Notes: generated by a model from the letters alone, not told the origin. Counted from the first letter of the stretch, positions 1 to 8,782 are shown. The stretch is DNA of 56,289 nt from JANLSE01 sp038214135 (GCA_038214135.1 JBBQSD010000026.1:1-56289), one strand, 5' to 3'. Translations and numbers: made by a program.

Positions 1-338
1 TCATCGGTGCCAAACTGATTGGTCTCAATCGATTGCCAGGCCAGTTCGCGCCGCCGTGGGCGCTGCGATTGTGGGCCGATTCCATCCTGCCAACGGTAGC
101 CGCTCAACATGTTGCCACCAGGGTAGCGAATGGTTGTGTAGCCAATTTCACGAAGTGCTGCCAACACATCGCGGCGCAGGCCGTGGGCATCCGCCTGTGC
201 AGAATGCGGATCATAGATTCCTTCATACACACAGCGGCCCATGTGTTCGGCGAATCCCCCAAACAGGAGTGGCGAGATTGGCGCGATTGTTCGCTCGGTA
301 TCGATCACAATCCGAGCGGTGGGCGATTGAGTCGACAT
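1..338 (-). CDS. Alpha-L-arabinofuranosidase (GH51), N-terminal part
   Basis: The reverse strand from the ATG at 336-338 reads into the left edge of the window, so only about 112 N-terminal residues are visible. They carry the GH51 N-terminal signature: an FGGFAEHMGRCVYEGIYDP-like block, then LRRDVLAALREIGYTTIRYPGG, then YRWQDGIGP and a QFGTDE-like end. GH51 enzymes release terminal arabinofuranosyl residues from arabinans and arabinoxylans. The catalytic Glu residues lie outside the window. A LacI-type regulator lies just upstream on the same strand and a decayed GH51 copy lies at 1770-2363, which suggests a former arabinose-utilisation locus (inference). There is no signal peptide, so the enzyme is probably cytoplasmic. 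Confidence 0.9.
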   Translation of the reverse strand, partial: MSTQSPTARIVIDTERTIAPISPLLFGGFAEHMGRCVYEGIYDPHSAQADAHGLRRDVLAALREIGYTTIRYPGGNMLSGYRWQDGIGPQSQRPRRRELAWQSIETNQFGTD

Positions 339-411
339 AACATCTCCATCTTGTTTCCCGCAGGCTGAAGCTGTGGCTAGGGTTAATCTGGCTAGGGTTA
401 TCGTTCCTTGT

Positions 412-566
412 CGCAGGCTGATGAAGATTGATCAATTCATCGGGGAGATTGCACCTGGCGGGGTTGGTGCGGATGTGGCTTGCGCTGTGGCAGCATGGCT
501 GCCGCACTCCATACACGCAGCCGAGCTCTACCCGATTAAAATGTAAAAGATCATCAGCCTGTGGAT
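412..566. repeat. MITE-like element with terminal inverted repeats, copy 1
   Basis: About 155 bases, bounded by CGCAGGCTGATG at 412-423 and its inverted counterpart CATCAGCCTGTGG at about 555-567. It carries an internal hairpin GGCAGCATGGCTGCC and a run GCCGCACTCCATAC that are shared with 5057-5223. The right terminal repeat contains the stop codon of the LacI-type gene. The preceding CGCAGGCTGAAGCTGTGG at 360-377 is a fragment of the second palindrome family seen at 43143, 51805 and 53782. Confidence 0.7.
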
Positions 567-1585
567 GGAGGGGCTCCACAGGAATCACGCACAATCAGAT
601 CACCATACAAGACACTCTTGACAGGCAGTTCCGTATCATTTGTGATCAGGCGGTGCAGCTTTTGCATCGCCAGCATGCCCATCTCAAGCCGCGGAATGCG
701 CACCGTCGTCAGCGATGGGCGGGCATAGGCACTCTCTTGTACATCATCGATACTCGCAATCGCAATATCATTGGGAATGTGCAGGCCAGCCTCCTTGATC
801 GCCTCCATCGCCCCAAACGCCGTCTTGTCACTGATTGCAACAACTGCGGTTGGCCGATGCGGCAGTTGCAGGATTTCGTGCATCTGCATGTAGCCCTTCT
901 TGGGATGGCCTGCAACCGGGTAGGGCAATAGTTCGTGTGGAACCGTGAGATCGGCCTCGGCGATTGCTGCCATGCAGCCACGCAACCGATCTGTGAGGCT
1001 GCTATACTTGCGTGGCCCACGCAACACAGCAATCGAGCGATGGCCAAGCCCAATCAGATGGTTGGTTGCGGCATAGCCAGCCATGAAGTTATCGCCGAGA
1101 ATGCATGGGAGCTGGTGGCCTGGAACATAACTCTCGATCAGCACCAGCGGCACGCCGATCAACTCAAGCTGAACAATCAGTTCGGTGGTAATATCGCCAT
1201 CATTGGCAACCACCACACCCTGCGCCTCACCAGCCAGACTTGAGCGAACGCTCTCCATGCTCTCGGCCTCGCGATCAAACATGTGCAACAAAACCTGATA
1301 TCCCAGGCGCTGTGCCTCACTCTGAAACCCGCGGATAATATCCCCATAGAATACATCCAGAATGACGGGCATGGAACTGCGCTCGATTAAGAGCGCGACA
1401 ACCATTGCCTTCTCGTCGTTTGTGGCACTTCCGTTGTTATAGCCAAGTTCCACCATGATGCGCTGAACGCGCTCGCGGGTTTCCAGCGCAACCCCTGGCT
1501 TATCACGGGCCACAAGCGATACCGCAGAGATGGATACCTGTGCTGCATGAGCAATATCTCGCATACTGATACGCTGTTTCGCCAT
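554..1585 (-). CDS. LacI-family transcriptional regulator
   Basis: A 343-residue protein. The N-terminal helix-turn-helix reads MRDIAHAAQVSISAVSLVA at about residues 8-26. It is followed by the hinge and a periplasmic-binding-like sensor domain, where GYAATNHLIGLGHRSIAVL and IASIDDVQESAYARPSLTTV are typical. The frame is open back to 1636, but the ATG at 1583-1585 (MAKQRIS) fits the family start, so it is preferred. It probably represses carbohydrate genes through a sugar effector. GH51 sequences on both sides suggest an arabinose-type ligand (inference). The last residues (PSTG) and the TGA stop are encoded by the terminal inverted repeat of the neighbouring MITE-like element. Confidence 0.9.
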   Translation of the reverse strand: MAKQRISMRDIAHAAQVSISAVSLVARDKPGVALETRERVQRIMVELGYNNGSATNDEKAMVVALLIERSSMPVILDVFYGDIIRGFQSEAQRLGYQVLLHMFDREAESMESVRSSLAGEAQGVVVANDGDITTELIVQLELIGVPLVLIESYVPGHQLPCILGDNFMAGYAATNHLIGLGHRSIAVLRGPRKYSSLTDRLRGCMAAIAEADLTVPHELLPYPVAGHPKKGYMQMHEILQLPHRPTAVVAISDKTAFGAMEAIKEAGLHIPNDIAIASIDDVQESAYARPSLTTVRIPRLEMGMLAMQKLHRLITNDTELPVKSVLYGDLIVRDSCGAPPSTG

Positions 1586-1627
1586 ATTAATCTTTAACCC
1601 TACCACCTTTAACTGATGGGCTCGTAC

Positions 1628-1647
1628 GGACGCCATATATGGCGTCC
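1628..1647. repeat. Perfect 20-bp palindrome
   Basis: GGACGCCATATATGGCGTCC upstream of the LacI-type gene. It could be an operator. However, related palindromes of the same design (GACGCGATATATCGCGTC at 34656-34673 and one built on GCGATGCATCGC at 8965-8986) lie in unrelated intergenic spaces, so a dispersed repeat family is more likely. Confidence 0.6.
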
Positions 1648-1698
1648 CTGCAGATCACCAACCAATATTATTCTACTATTATACATACATATTCTGGC

Positions 1699-1726
1699 TT
1701 GACAAACAAGATCAAAATACTATAAT
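1699..1726 (+). promoter_or_regulatory. Sigma70-like promoter in front of the GH51 remnant
   Basis: TTGACA at 1699-1704, a 16-base spacer and TATAAT at 1721-1726, facing the decayed GH51 gene at 1770. It is one of the best consensus promoters in the window and appears to have outlived its gene. Confidence 0.65.
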
Positions 1727-1769
1727 TTCTACCAATTTATCTTCAAACATTCTAGTTTTTTGAGCGGCT

Positions 1770-2363
1770 ATGCTGGATCTATTCATTGGCACGCAGTACA
1801 CAGATATCCCCCAGCAGCATAGGTTCCGCAGCGATGTTGTGCAGGCGTTGCGCGATTTGCCGGTGCCCAGATCGGAGCCGAGCCATATCTAGCTGGCAAT
1901 GTCGGCAGCGGTACGCCACAGGAACTGTGCGATTGGCTTGAATATTGCAATACGGCAGTTGCAACAACACTTGGGCGCATGCGAGCGAAGAATGGTTCCG
2001 AAAAGCCATTTGGCGTGAGGCTGTGGGGCGTTGGCAACGAGAACTGGGGCTGTGGTGGCAACTATGATGCGCCTAGGTATGCCCGCGAATATGTGCGCTA
2101 TGGCACCATGCTACGCCATGTCGATCCAAAAGCAGAACTGGTTGTGTGTGGTCACGATGATGCCTGGAATGTGCAGTTGCTTGAAACAATTGGCAAGCAT
2201 CAGTTGCTGATCGATCGCCTGTCGATTCATCATTACCGGACACACGGTGGGCCGGAGATAGCCTTTAGCGAGGCGAATATTACACCCTGTTATCGAAGCG
2301 GCGGAATCAGAGGCATTTGTTCAGCGCACGCACGCAATCATTCATGCTGCCAGTGGCGTAACA
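1770..2363 (+). pseudogene. Decayed GH51 alpha-L-arabinofuranosidase
   Basis: GH51 fragments in three frames. From ATG 1770 one frame reads YTDIPQQHRFRSDVVQALRD and then a stop. From about 1862 another frame reads QIGAEPYLAGNVGSGTPQEL, LWGVGNENWGCGGNY (the acid/base Glu region) and LSIHHYRTHGGPE. From 2301 a third frame reads AESEAFVQRTHAIIHAASG. The segment that should carry the RWPGG and YHW(R/Q)DGIGP region is missing between the first two. The protein is therefore broken by an internal deletion and at least two frameshifts, and has lost its C-terminal half. Its 3' end overlaps the last codons of the convergent phosphatase gene. The ORF from ATG 1979 is not an independent gene. Confidence 0.85.
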
Positions 2364-3592
2364 AGGCGCATCGTCAGCAGGGTAATATCATCGGTTTGTG
2401 GAGCAGACCCCTGAAACGTTGCCACTGCCTGAATAATCCGATTGCACAGGGCATCTGCATGGATGCCCTGGCTTTCGGTAATGAGTGCTTGTAATCGTTC
2501 TAGCCCAAAGAACGATTCTCCCGGTTCTAGTGCCTCAGTCACGCCATCGGTATAGAGCACTAGCATCTCGTTTGGTTCTAGCACACGTATTTGCACATCC
2601 ACAACAGGATTCGCTAACAAGCCAAGTGGTTGGCCGGCTCCAGCCTTGCCAACCACAACAACACCATTTGCGCTTCGAATCAGCGGGTATTCGTGGCCAG
2701 CGCGCGCCAGTGTGAGTGTATGGGTTGGTGTATGAAAGGTGCCATAGACCATGGTCACAAACATCTCACCACTATTCAGCGCACGTAGTGCCGTGTTTAC
2801 GGCACTCAGCACCTGATCGGGCGGGGTCAGCGATGCTGCGATAGCACGAATGAGGCTACGTACCTGGGCCATATACAGAGCGGCTGGCATGCCTTTGCCA
2901 CACACATCACCAATCATCAGGCCCATTGTCTCAGCATCGATGGTAAATGCATCATAGAAATCGCCGCTAACCTCATGTGCCGGAATCATCCGTGCGCTCA
3001 GATCAATGGTTGATGTGCTTGGAAGTGTTGCTGGCAGCATGCGATCCTGGATTTCGCGGGCAAGCCGCAGCTCATGCTGGAGCCGCTCCTGGATGATCAA
3101 CTGCGCCTGTGCTTGTTTGAGTGCTGAATATGCCTCTGCCAACTCCTGGTTCTTTTCTTCCAACACTCGCGTAGCCCGCCGGTGCGTGCGATGGAGGTGG
3201 CTATTGGCCACTCGCAATAGTTCATAGGCCAGGAGTGGCTCACGCCGCAGAATGGTATCGACCTCACTGCGCCGAAATATGAGCAACTGAACGTCACGGC
3301 GTACCCTTCCACAGAAATGATGCTGCCGCCCAGCCTGAAAGATACTCATCTCACCCAGAAGTTCATCCGCGCCGCGCAACGAAACCAATCGCTCGTGATC
3401 CGTGTTGAATCCCTCAATCAGCTCGATCTCACCGGACAGAATGATATAGAGTTGATCATCGATATCACCTTCCTGAAACAGAATCGTATTGGCCGGGTAC
3501 GAAACTGGCTCAATCATCGCCAGTGTTTCACTGCCAAGCTGTACTGGTTCGGAATGGTATCTGCGGCCTGATGGCTCTGGTGTTGTTGTCAT
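2342..3592 (-). CDS. cNMP-binding domain fused to SpoIIE/RsbU-type PP2C phosphatase
   Basis: A 416-residue soluble protein. A cyclic-nucleotide-binding beta roll lies at about 25-125 (ILFQEGDIDDQLYIILSGEIEL). A charged coiled-coil linker follows at about 140-190, then a PP2C phosphatase of the SpoIIE type at about 195-412. Metal-binding acidic motifs are visible: SGDFYD (209-214), GDVCGKGM (228-235), YTDGVTEA and a final DDITLL. Such proteins dephosphorylate STAS-domain anti-anti-sigma factors in partner-switching cascades, here probably gated by the N-terminal sensor. A truncated STAS protein lies at 24056 but is too far away to be a clear partner. The last residues (about VTPLAA) and the stop are encoded opposite the GH51 remnant, so the original C-terminus may have been altered. 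Confidence 0.9.
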   Translation of the reverse strand: MTTTPEPSGRRYHSEPVQLGSETLAMIEPVSYPANTILFQEGDIDDQLYIILSGEIELIEGFNTDHERLVSLRGADELLGEMSIFQAGRQHHFCGRVRRDVQLLIFRRSEVDTILRREPLLAYELLRVANSHLHRTHRRATRVLEEKNQELAEAYSALKQAQAQLIIQERLQHELRLAREIQDRMLPATLPSTSTIDLSARMIPAHEVSGDFYDAFTIDAETMGLMIGDVCGKGMPAALYMAQVRSLIRAIAASLTPPDQVLSAVNTALRALNSGEMFVTMVYGTFHTPTHTLTLARAGHEYPLIRSANGVVVVGKAGAGQPLGLLANPVVDVQIRVLEPNEMLVLYTDGVTEALEPGESFFGLERLQALITESQGIHADALCNRIIQAVATFQGSAPQTDDITLLTMRLVTPLAA

Positions 3593-3769
3593 GAAGTATC
3601 GGCTCCCACAGTAACTTGTTCATTAGTGGAAGATCATTCCTGCCTACCCTCATTGTACCTGATTCTCCTATGGCGTTGTGCTTGTCGTGCCGTTCGCTTC
3701 AGCGTAGAATGGTACAAGGCTGGCAATCAAGCAATCAAACAATCTACAATCTGCATTAATGAGGAACAC

Positions 3770-4474
3770 ATGCGTATCAGCGACATGCACTGGCAACAGG
3801 TTGAGCAGTATCTCAGCCACGATGATCGAGTCGTACTCCCACTTGGCAGCACCGAACAGCATGCCTATCTCAGCCTGAGTACCGATAGCATTCTGGCCGA
3901 ACGGTTGGCCGTAGAAGCCGCCGAACCGCTGGCTGTGCCCGTCTTTCCCGTGTTGGCCTATGGCATTACCCCATATTTTCGCGCATATCCTGGTACGGTG
4001 AGCCTGCGCACCGAGACATATCTGCGGGTGGTTTGTGACATCCTCGATAGCCTGTTGGCCCAGGGCTTCCGCCGAATCGTGGTTGTCAATGGTCATGGCG
4101 GCAATTCGCCTGCACAATCGCTGCTCGATGAATGGCTAACAGATCATTCGGGTGTTCAGGCAAAATGGCATAACTGGTGGAATGCACCGCAGGTCTGGGC
4201 ACAGGTTCAGGCAACCGATCCAGTCGCTTCACATGCATCCTGGATGGAAAATTTCCCCTGGACGCGATTAGCCGGGGTGGAACAGCCAGAAACCCAGAAA
4301 CAACCAGTCGATGTCGCTCGGCTGCGCCAGAGTGGCGCAAATGCCATGCGCGTTGGCCTTGGCGATGGCAATTTTGCCGGTTTGTACCAGCGCAGCGATG
4401 CAGAGATGCAGGCGATCTGGGAAATTGCGATTGCAGAAACGCGATCACTGATCGATGGGCCGTGGGATTCGTAA
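3770..4474 (+). CDS. Creatininase-family amidohydrolase
   Basis: A 234-residue cytoplasmic protein with the creatininase fold signature: LPLGSTEQH (23-31; Glu29 and His31), STDS (Asp39), NGHGGN (107-112) and SHASWME (His155, Glu160). These are the metal ligands and catalytic residues of the family, which cleaves cyclic amides or N-formyl compounds. The substrate cannot be told from the sequence. The frame is open from 3626, but the ATG at 3770 has a GAGGAA ribosome-binding site and starts at the conserved MRISDMHW block. A nitroreductase follows 60 bases downstream on the same strand, so the two may be co-transcribed. Confidence 0.88.
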   Translation: MRISDMHWQQVEQYLSHDDRVVLPLGSTEQHAYLSLSTDSILAERLAVEAAEPLAVPVFPVLAYGITPYFRAYPGTVSLRTETYLRVVCDILDSLLAQGFRRIVVVNGHGGNSPAQSLLDEWLTDHSGVQAKWHNWWNAPQVWAQVQATDPVASHASWMENFPWTRLAGVEQPETQKQPVDVARLRQSGANAMRVGLGDGNFAGLYQRSDAEMQAIWEIAIAETRSLIDGPWDS

Positions 4475-4534
4475 CGTACGGAGCGACGCGATGCATCATG
4501 TCGGTACGGAGTCAGCAAAAGAAAGGTAACAATC

Positions 4535-5038
4535 ATGGATGTATATGAAGCGGTACGCACGCTACTGGCAGTTCGCAGCTATCAGGAAACCCCTGTGCCA
4601 GCGGATGTGATCCGGCGAATTCTGGAGGCAGGGCAGCTCACGGGCAGTGGAATGAATGCCCAACCCTGGCATTTTATCGTTGTTGAGAATCGGGAAACCC
4701 TTCAGGCGATTGGCGCACAGATCCGTAGTGGCCCGTATGTGGCGCAGGCACCACTGGCAATTGTCGTTGCGATTACGAAGTCGCCACTGGCAATTTCGGA
4801 TGCCAGCCGCGCAATTCAATCGATGACATTAACAGCCTGGGCTGAAGGTCTTGGATCAAATTGGGTTGGCTTCAAGCTTGAGCAAATCAAGCCGCTGCTT
4901 GGTATCCCCGATGAACTCGATGTACTGGCGGTGTTACCCTTTGGCTACCCGACAGCCGATATTGGCAGGGGTAAGAAACAGCGCAAGCCGCTTGGCGAAA
5001 TTGCCTCGCGTGAACGGTTCGGCCAGCCATTCGAATAG
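4535..5038 (+). CDS. Nitroreductase-family flavoprotein
   Basis: A 167-residue protein with the short nitroreductase fold. AVRSYQ at about 12-17 and TGSGMNAQPWHFIVVE at about 36-51 bind FMN, and GLGSNWVGF is the conserved core near 105. Members reduce nitro compounds, quinones or enones with NAD(P)H, and some act on flavins or F420. The length is at the lower end for the family. The AAAGGTAACAATC sequence before the ATG serves as ribosome-binding site. It follows the creatininase-family gene closely and is followed by the MITE-like element at 5057. Confidence 0.88.
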   Translation: MDVYEAVRTLLAVRSYQETPVPADVIRRILEAGQLTGSGMNAQPWHFIVVENRETLQAIGAQIRSGPYVAQAPLAIVVAITKSPLAISDASRAIQSMTLTAWAEGLGSNWVGFKLEQIKPLLGIPDELDVLAVLPFGYPTADIGRGKKQRKPLGEIASRERFGQPFE

Positions 5039-5056
5039 GTTCGCTTGTACCATACA

Positions 5057-5223
5057 CGCAGGCTGATGGATTTTTACTCTTATATTGGAGCGATGGCACC
5101 TGAGGATGGAGATGCTGTTGTGGATTGCGCAAGCCATGCTTGCGCTTCGGCAGCATGGCTGCCGCACTCCATATGCGCAACCGAGCCATACCCCATGAAC
5201 ATGTAAAAGTCCATCAGGCTGCG
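5057..5223. repeat. MITE-like element with 21-bp terminal inverted repeats, copy 2
   Basis: 167 bases. The ends at 5057-5077 and 5203-5223 are inverted copies of each other with 19 of 21 positions matching. Inside are GGCAGCATGGCTGCC and GCCGCACTCCATA, shared with the copy at 412-566. A lone left end (GCCGCAGGCTGATGAACTTT) lies at about 53730. No coding capacity. The right end supplies the stop codon of the acr3 gene. Confidence 0.8.
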
Positions 5224-6305
5224 ACGTGCTTGTCTGCCCAGTAGCGCTGCTGAAAGCGCAGTGCAAGATTGACCAGCCCAATCATCACGGGTACTTCAAC
5301 CAGCGGGCCGATCACGGCAGTAAAAGCCACTCCTGAGCCGATCCCGAACACCGCCACAGCAACAGCAATCGCTAGTTCAAAATTATTGCTTGCCGCAGTG
5401 AACGCCAGCGTCGTCGTTTTGCGATAGTCCGCGCTGATACGATGGCCCATCCAGAAGCTAACCAGAAACATCAGCACAAAGTAGATCAGCAGTGGGATCG
5501 CAATTCGTACCACATCAAATGGGATCTGGACGATCAGGTTGCCCTTCAGGCTAAACATCAACACAATCGTGAACAGGAGTGCAATCAGTGTCAGCGGGCT
5601 GATCCGTGGCACAAACTCGCGTTCATACCATTCCTGCCCCTTCATTCGCAGCAGAACGAAACGGGTGATAAACCCGGCTACCATTGGAATACCCAGGTAG
5701 ATCAACACACTCGCGGCGATCTGGCCGATACTGATTGGCACAATACTACCCTGAAGCCCAAACAGTGGTGGCAGCAGCGTAATAAACACCCAAGCATACA
5801 CGCTATAGAACAGCACCTGGAAGACGCTATTGAAGGCGACGATTCCAGCAGCGTATTCGCTATCGCCCTTGGCTAATTCGTTCCACACGATCACCATGGC
5901 GATGCAGCGCGCCAATCCGATCAGAATCAGGCCGACCATATATTCGGGGTATTCGCGCAAAAAAATGATCGCCAGCGCGAACATGAGAATCGGGCCGATC
6001 ACCCAGTTCTGAATGAGCGAAAGCCCCAACACCTGCTTGTTCCGAAAAACCCCACCAAGTTGCTCATATTTTACCTTCGTGAAGGGTGGGTACATCATGA
6101 GCACCAGTCCAATCGCAATTGGGATGTTGGTCGTTCCCACCTGAACGCGATTGATCAATCCCTCAATTCCAGGGAAGAAATAGCCCAGCGCGACCCCAAT
6201 CGCCATCGCCAGAAAGATCCATAGCGTCAGGAAACGATCCAGCAGTGAAAGCCCCTGAGCTGTTGTGCTGCGCCGAAGAGGTAGCGCTGATGTTGTATTC
6301 GCCAT
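5214..6305 (-). CDS. acr3: Arsenite efflux permease, Acr3 family
   Basis: A 363-residue membrane protein with about ten hydrophobic segments. It begins LDRFLTLWIFLAMAIGVALG and contains the Acr3 hallmark MMYPPFTKVKYEQL and the conserved Cys134 in LIGLARCIAMVIVWNELAKGD, plus a Glu-containing GPLVEVPVMIGL near the C-terminus. Acr3 exports arsenite driven by the proton gradient. GGAGAATACTGGCG precedes the ATG. The upstream gap holds an inverted ATATTGA/TCAATAT site at 6353-6372, a likely ArsR operator. The TGA stop lies inside the terminal repeat of the MITE-like element. Confidence 0.95.
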   Translation of the reverse strand: MANTTSALPLRRSTTAQGLSLLDRFLTLWIFLAMAIGVALGYFFPGIEGLINRVQVGTTNIPIAIGLVLMMYPPFTKVKYEQLGGVFRNKQVLGLSLIQNWVIGPILMFALAIIFLREYPEYMVGLILIGLARCIAMVIVWNELAKGDSEYAAGIVAFNSVFQVLFYSVYAWVFITLLPPLFGLQGSIVPISIGQIAASVLIYLGIPMVAGFITRFVLLRMKGQEWYEREFVPRISPLTLIALLFTIVLMFSLKGNLIVQIPFDVVRIAIPLLIYFVLMFLVSFWMGHRISADYRKTTTLAFTAASNNFELAIAVAVAVFGIGSGVAFTAVIGPLVEVPVMIGLVNLALRFQQRYWADKHVAA

Positions 6306-6352
6306 CGCCAGTATTCTCCAATCACCAGGAACAGTGTGTTGATTATTCTAGT

Positions 6353-6372
6353 ATATTGACAAATATCAATAT
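6353..6372. promoter_or_regulatory. Probable ArsR operator upstream of acr3
   Basis: ATATTGA, a 6-base spacer and TCAATAT form a perfect 7-bp inverted repeat 48 bases before the acr3 start. It contains the ATATCAAT half-site found at 8783 and 9868. Inferred to be bound by the local ArsR-ArsC fusion. Confidence 0.6.
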
Positions 6373-6425
6373 AGCAACGTAAGAAACCATAACCCTCTGG
6401 ATAAATAGCAGTACAAGCAGTCTTC

Positions 6426-6459
6426 GGTAGAGACTCTCCAACGGAGCGTCTCTTCTACC
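6426..6459. repeat. GTAGAGACGCTCC-type palindrome, possible terminator of arsJ
   Basis: GGTAGAGACTCTCC and the near-inverted GGAGCGTCTCTTCTACC form a long hairpin directly after the arsJ stop. Related partial copies lie at 24019-24042 and 26540-26565. It could end arsJ transcription on the minus strand. Confidence 0.55.
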
Positions 6460-7743
6460 TTAATCGCCACCCTTCCCAAACGCAATTGGCCGCGTCCGCG
6501 GCGCTGTATTGATTGGCAGTGCTAGGGAAATGATGCCTGCCGCCAGCACACAGCCAACCGCAACCCATAGGCAACCAATCAGCCCGGCGACGGTATACAG
6601 CCAGCCGGAAAGCACGGTTCCCGCCAGCCGCCCAAGCGCATTTGCGGTGTAATAGAAGCCGACATTCATCGCGGCCTTTTCGCCATCGGTATAGGCCAGA
6701 ATTAAATAGGAATGCACCGCCGAATTGAGCGCAAACATCACCCCAAATGCCAGCAACCCGCCAACCACCACAATCGTCGGCGCGACACCGGCCATGAGCG
6801 CGAGTGCGATTCCCGTTGGAAAAGCCGCTAGCCCAAAGGCAAGCCATGCTGCCATGCGCCCATCTGGCTCCTTATTCTGCGCATCATTGCGCCGCAGTAC
6901 GCGTGGAGCGGCAGCTTGCACAAATCCATAGCCTATCGTCCAGATCGCCAGAAAGCCACCTGCCTGCCAGAAGCTCCAGCCAAGGACGCTACGCAGAAAC
7001 ACGGGCAAACCCACAACAAACCAGACATCACGCGAGGCAAATAGGAACAGCCGTGCAGCGGCCAGCAGATTGACCGCCTGATTGCGCGAGAAGATCTCCC
7101 GGAACTTGGCCTGCTTGTTGCTGCTGCCCAGCCCGCCACGCAACAACAGTGCCGCAGTAATCAGCGCGATCAGCACCAGGCCAGCAAACAGAACCAAGGT
7201 CGGGCGAAACCCAATCACACTCAAGAGGAGCGCACCAAGGAAGAACCCAACGCCTTTCAGCGCATTCTTCGAACCCGTCAGTAGCGTAACCCAGCGAAAC
7301 AGCGTTGATTGGGCACCATCGGCAACAACGACTTTGAGCGCACTTTTGCTGCTCATCTTCGTCAGATCTTTGGCAATCCCCGAGAGTGCCTGGGCCACCA
7401 TAACATACGGAACCCCAATCGCCGGGATCGCCAGCCATATGGGATCGGCAATGCCAAGCATGCCCAATGCCAATACCTGCGTGGCTAGCCCGCCAAACAG
7501 CGTGGCGGTTAATCCAAAGCGTGCGCCAAGCCAGCCACCTACCAGATTTGTGATCACGCCAAAGATCTCGTATAACAGAAACAACAGCGCTACCTGCAGG
7601 GCGCTATAGCCCAGTTCATAAAAATAGAACAACACCAATGTGCGAATGGCACCATCGGTCAGTGTATCGGCCCAGTACGCGCCCGTCACAACAATATAGT
7701 TCCGCAGTTGGTGGGGCGCAGAACGCGGTGATGTTGCCATCAT
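6460..7743 (-). CDS. arsJ: Organoarsenical efflux MFS transporter ArsJ
   Basis: A 427-residue major facilitator protein with about 12 hydrophobic segments. The N-terminus NYIVVTGAYWADTLTDGAIRTLVLFYF and the GYSALQVALLFLLYE block are characteristic of ArsJ. Its start overlaps the end of the GAPDH gene by 4 bases (ATGA), so the two are translationally coupled. Known biology: the partner GAPDH uses arsenate in place of phosphate to make 1-arseno-3-phosphoglycerate, and ArsJ exports it, giving arsenate resistance without reduction. Here this route coexists with the reduction and Acr3 route. Confidence 0.92.
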   Translation of the reverse strand: MMATSPRSAPHQLRNYIVVTGAYWADTLTDGAIRTLVLFYFYELGYSALQVALLFLLYEIFGVITNLVGGWLGARFGLTATLFGGLATQVLALGMLGIADPIWLAIPAIGVPYVMVAQALSGIAKDLTKMSSKSALKVVVADGAQSTLFRWVTLLTGSKNALKGVGFFLGALLLSVIGFRPTLVLFAGLVLIALITAALLLRGGLGSSNKQAKFREIFSRNQAVNLLAAARLFLFASRDVWFVVGLPVFLRSVLGWSFWQAGGFLAIWTIGYGFVQAAAPRVLRRNDAQNKEPDGRMAAWLAFGLAAFPTGIALALMAGVAPTIVVVGGLLAFGVMFALNSAVHSYLILAYTDGEKAAMNVGFYYTANALGRLAGTVLSGWLYTVAGLIGCLWVAVGCVLAAGIISLALPINTAPRTRPIAFGKGGD

Positions 7744-8750
7744 TGCAGGCTCCCTGCCACCAGGGCGGCCAGTTCTGCCATGCGGTTGCTATAGCCCCAT
7801 TCATTATCATACCAGGCCAGAATTTTCACCTGTGTGCCATTCGTGACCATGGTCGATGGCGCATCAATAATCGCTGAATGCGGATCGTTTACATAATCAA
7901 CTGACACCAATGGGCGCTCCTCATAGCCAAGAATACCCGCTAGCGGGCCAGCCGCCGCATTACGCAGCAGTTCATTCACCTCCGCAATCGTTGTTGGTCT
8001 GCTCACCTCAAACACACAGTCGGTCAGGCTGGCATTCAGCAGCGGCACGCGAATCGCCACGCCATCCAGTTTGCCCTGTAATGCAGGGAAGATCAGACCA
8101 ATCGCCGTTGCCGAACCCGTTGTGGTCGGGATGAGTGAGAGGCTGGAGGCCCGTGCGCGCCGCAGATCCTTGTGGGGTGTATCAAGAATGCTCTGGGTGT
8201 TGGTCATATCGTGAATCGTCGTAATCATGCCATGGCGAATGCCAATGCCTGAATGAATAACTTTGACAATTGGGCCAAGGCAGTTGGTCGTACACGAGGC
8301 GGCTGTCAACAGATGGTGAACCTCGGGGTCATACTGATCATCATTGACGCCCATCACGATATTGAGTGCGCCCTGTTTGACGGGAGCGGCAACAATCACT
8401 TTTTTCACACCAGCAGCGAAATAGGGTTGCAGTTGCTCAACCGTCCGAAACTTGCCACTACACTCAAGCACAATCTCAACCCCTGCTGCTGCCCATGGCA
8501 CGCCACCTGGGTCTTTTATGCTGCTGTAACCGATTGTATGATCACCGACGACAAGGCCGCCATCGGTTGCCTGGGCACCCCGCTCCCAGCGCCCATGCAC
8601 CGAATCGAACGTCAGCAGATGCGCTGCCGTCGCTGCATCGCCAGCAATTTCGTTGATCTGTGCGAATGCCAGTTCTGGCCAATCGATGGCTGCGCGCAGG
8701 ACTAAGCGCCCGATCCGGCCAAACCCATTGATCCCGATCCGTGTTGGCAT
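7740..8750 (-). CDS. ArsJ-associated glyceraldehyde-3-phosphate dehydrogenase
   Basis: A 336-residue GAPDH with the Rossmann motif INGFGRIGR (7-15), the catalytic SCTTNCLGP (Cys153) and the C-terminal WYDNEWGYSNRM. NEIAGDAATAAHLLTFDSVHG is typical of the arsenic-linked class. The direct 4-base overlap with arsJ identifies the role: forming 1-arseno-3-phosphoglycerate for ArsJ, rather than central glycolysis. The ribosome-binding site GGTGGAG precedes the ATG. An ATATCAAT-type operator (8783-8809) lies about 35 bases upstream, overlapping possible -35/-10 elements TTCATT and TATAAC on the minus strand. Confidence 0.92.
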   Translation of the reverse strand: MPTRIGINGFGRIGRLVLRAAIDWPELAFAQINEIAGDAATAAHLLTFDSVHGRWERGAQATDGGLVVGDHTIGYSSIKDPGGVPWAAAGVEIVLECSGKFRTVEQLQPYFAAGVKKVIVAAPVKQGALNIVMGVNDDQYDPEVHHLLTAASCTTNCLGPIVKVIHSGIGIRHGMITTIHDMTNTQSILDTPHKDLRRARASSLSLIPTTTGSATAIGLIFPALQGKLDGVAIRVPLLNASLTDCVFEVSRPTTIAEVNELLRNAAAGPLAGILGYEERPLVSVDYVNDPHSAIIDAPSTMVTNGTQVKILAWYDNEWGYSNRMAELAALVAGSLQ

Positions 8751-8782
8751 AGGAGCTCCACCTTGGTTATATCATACTCAAT

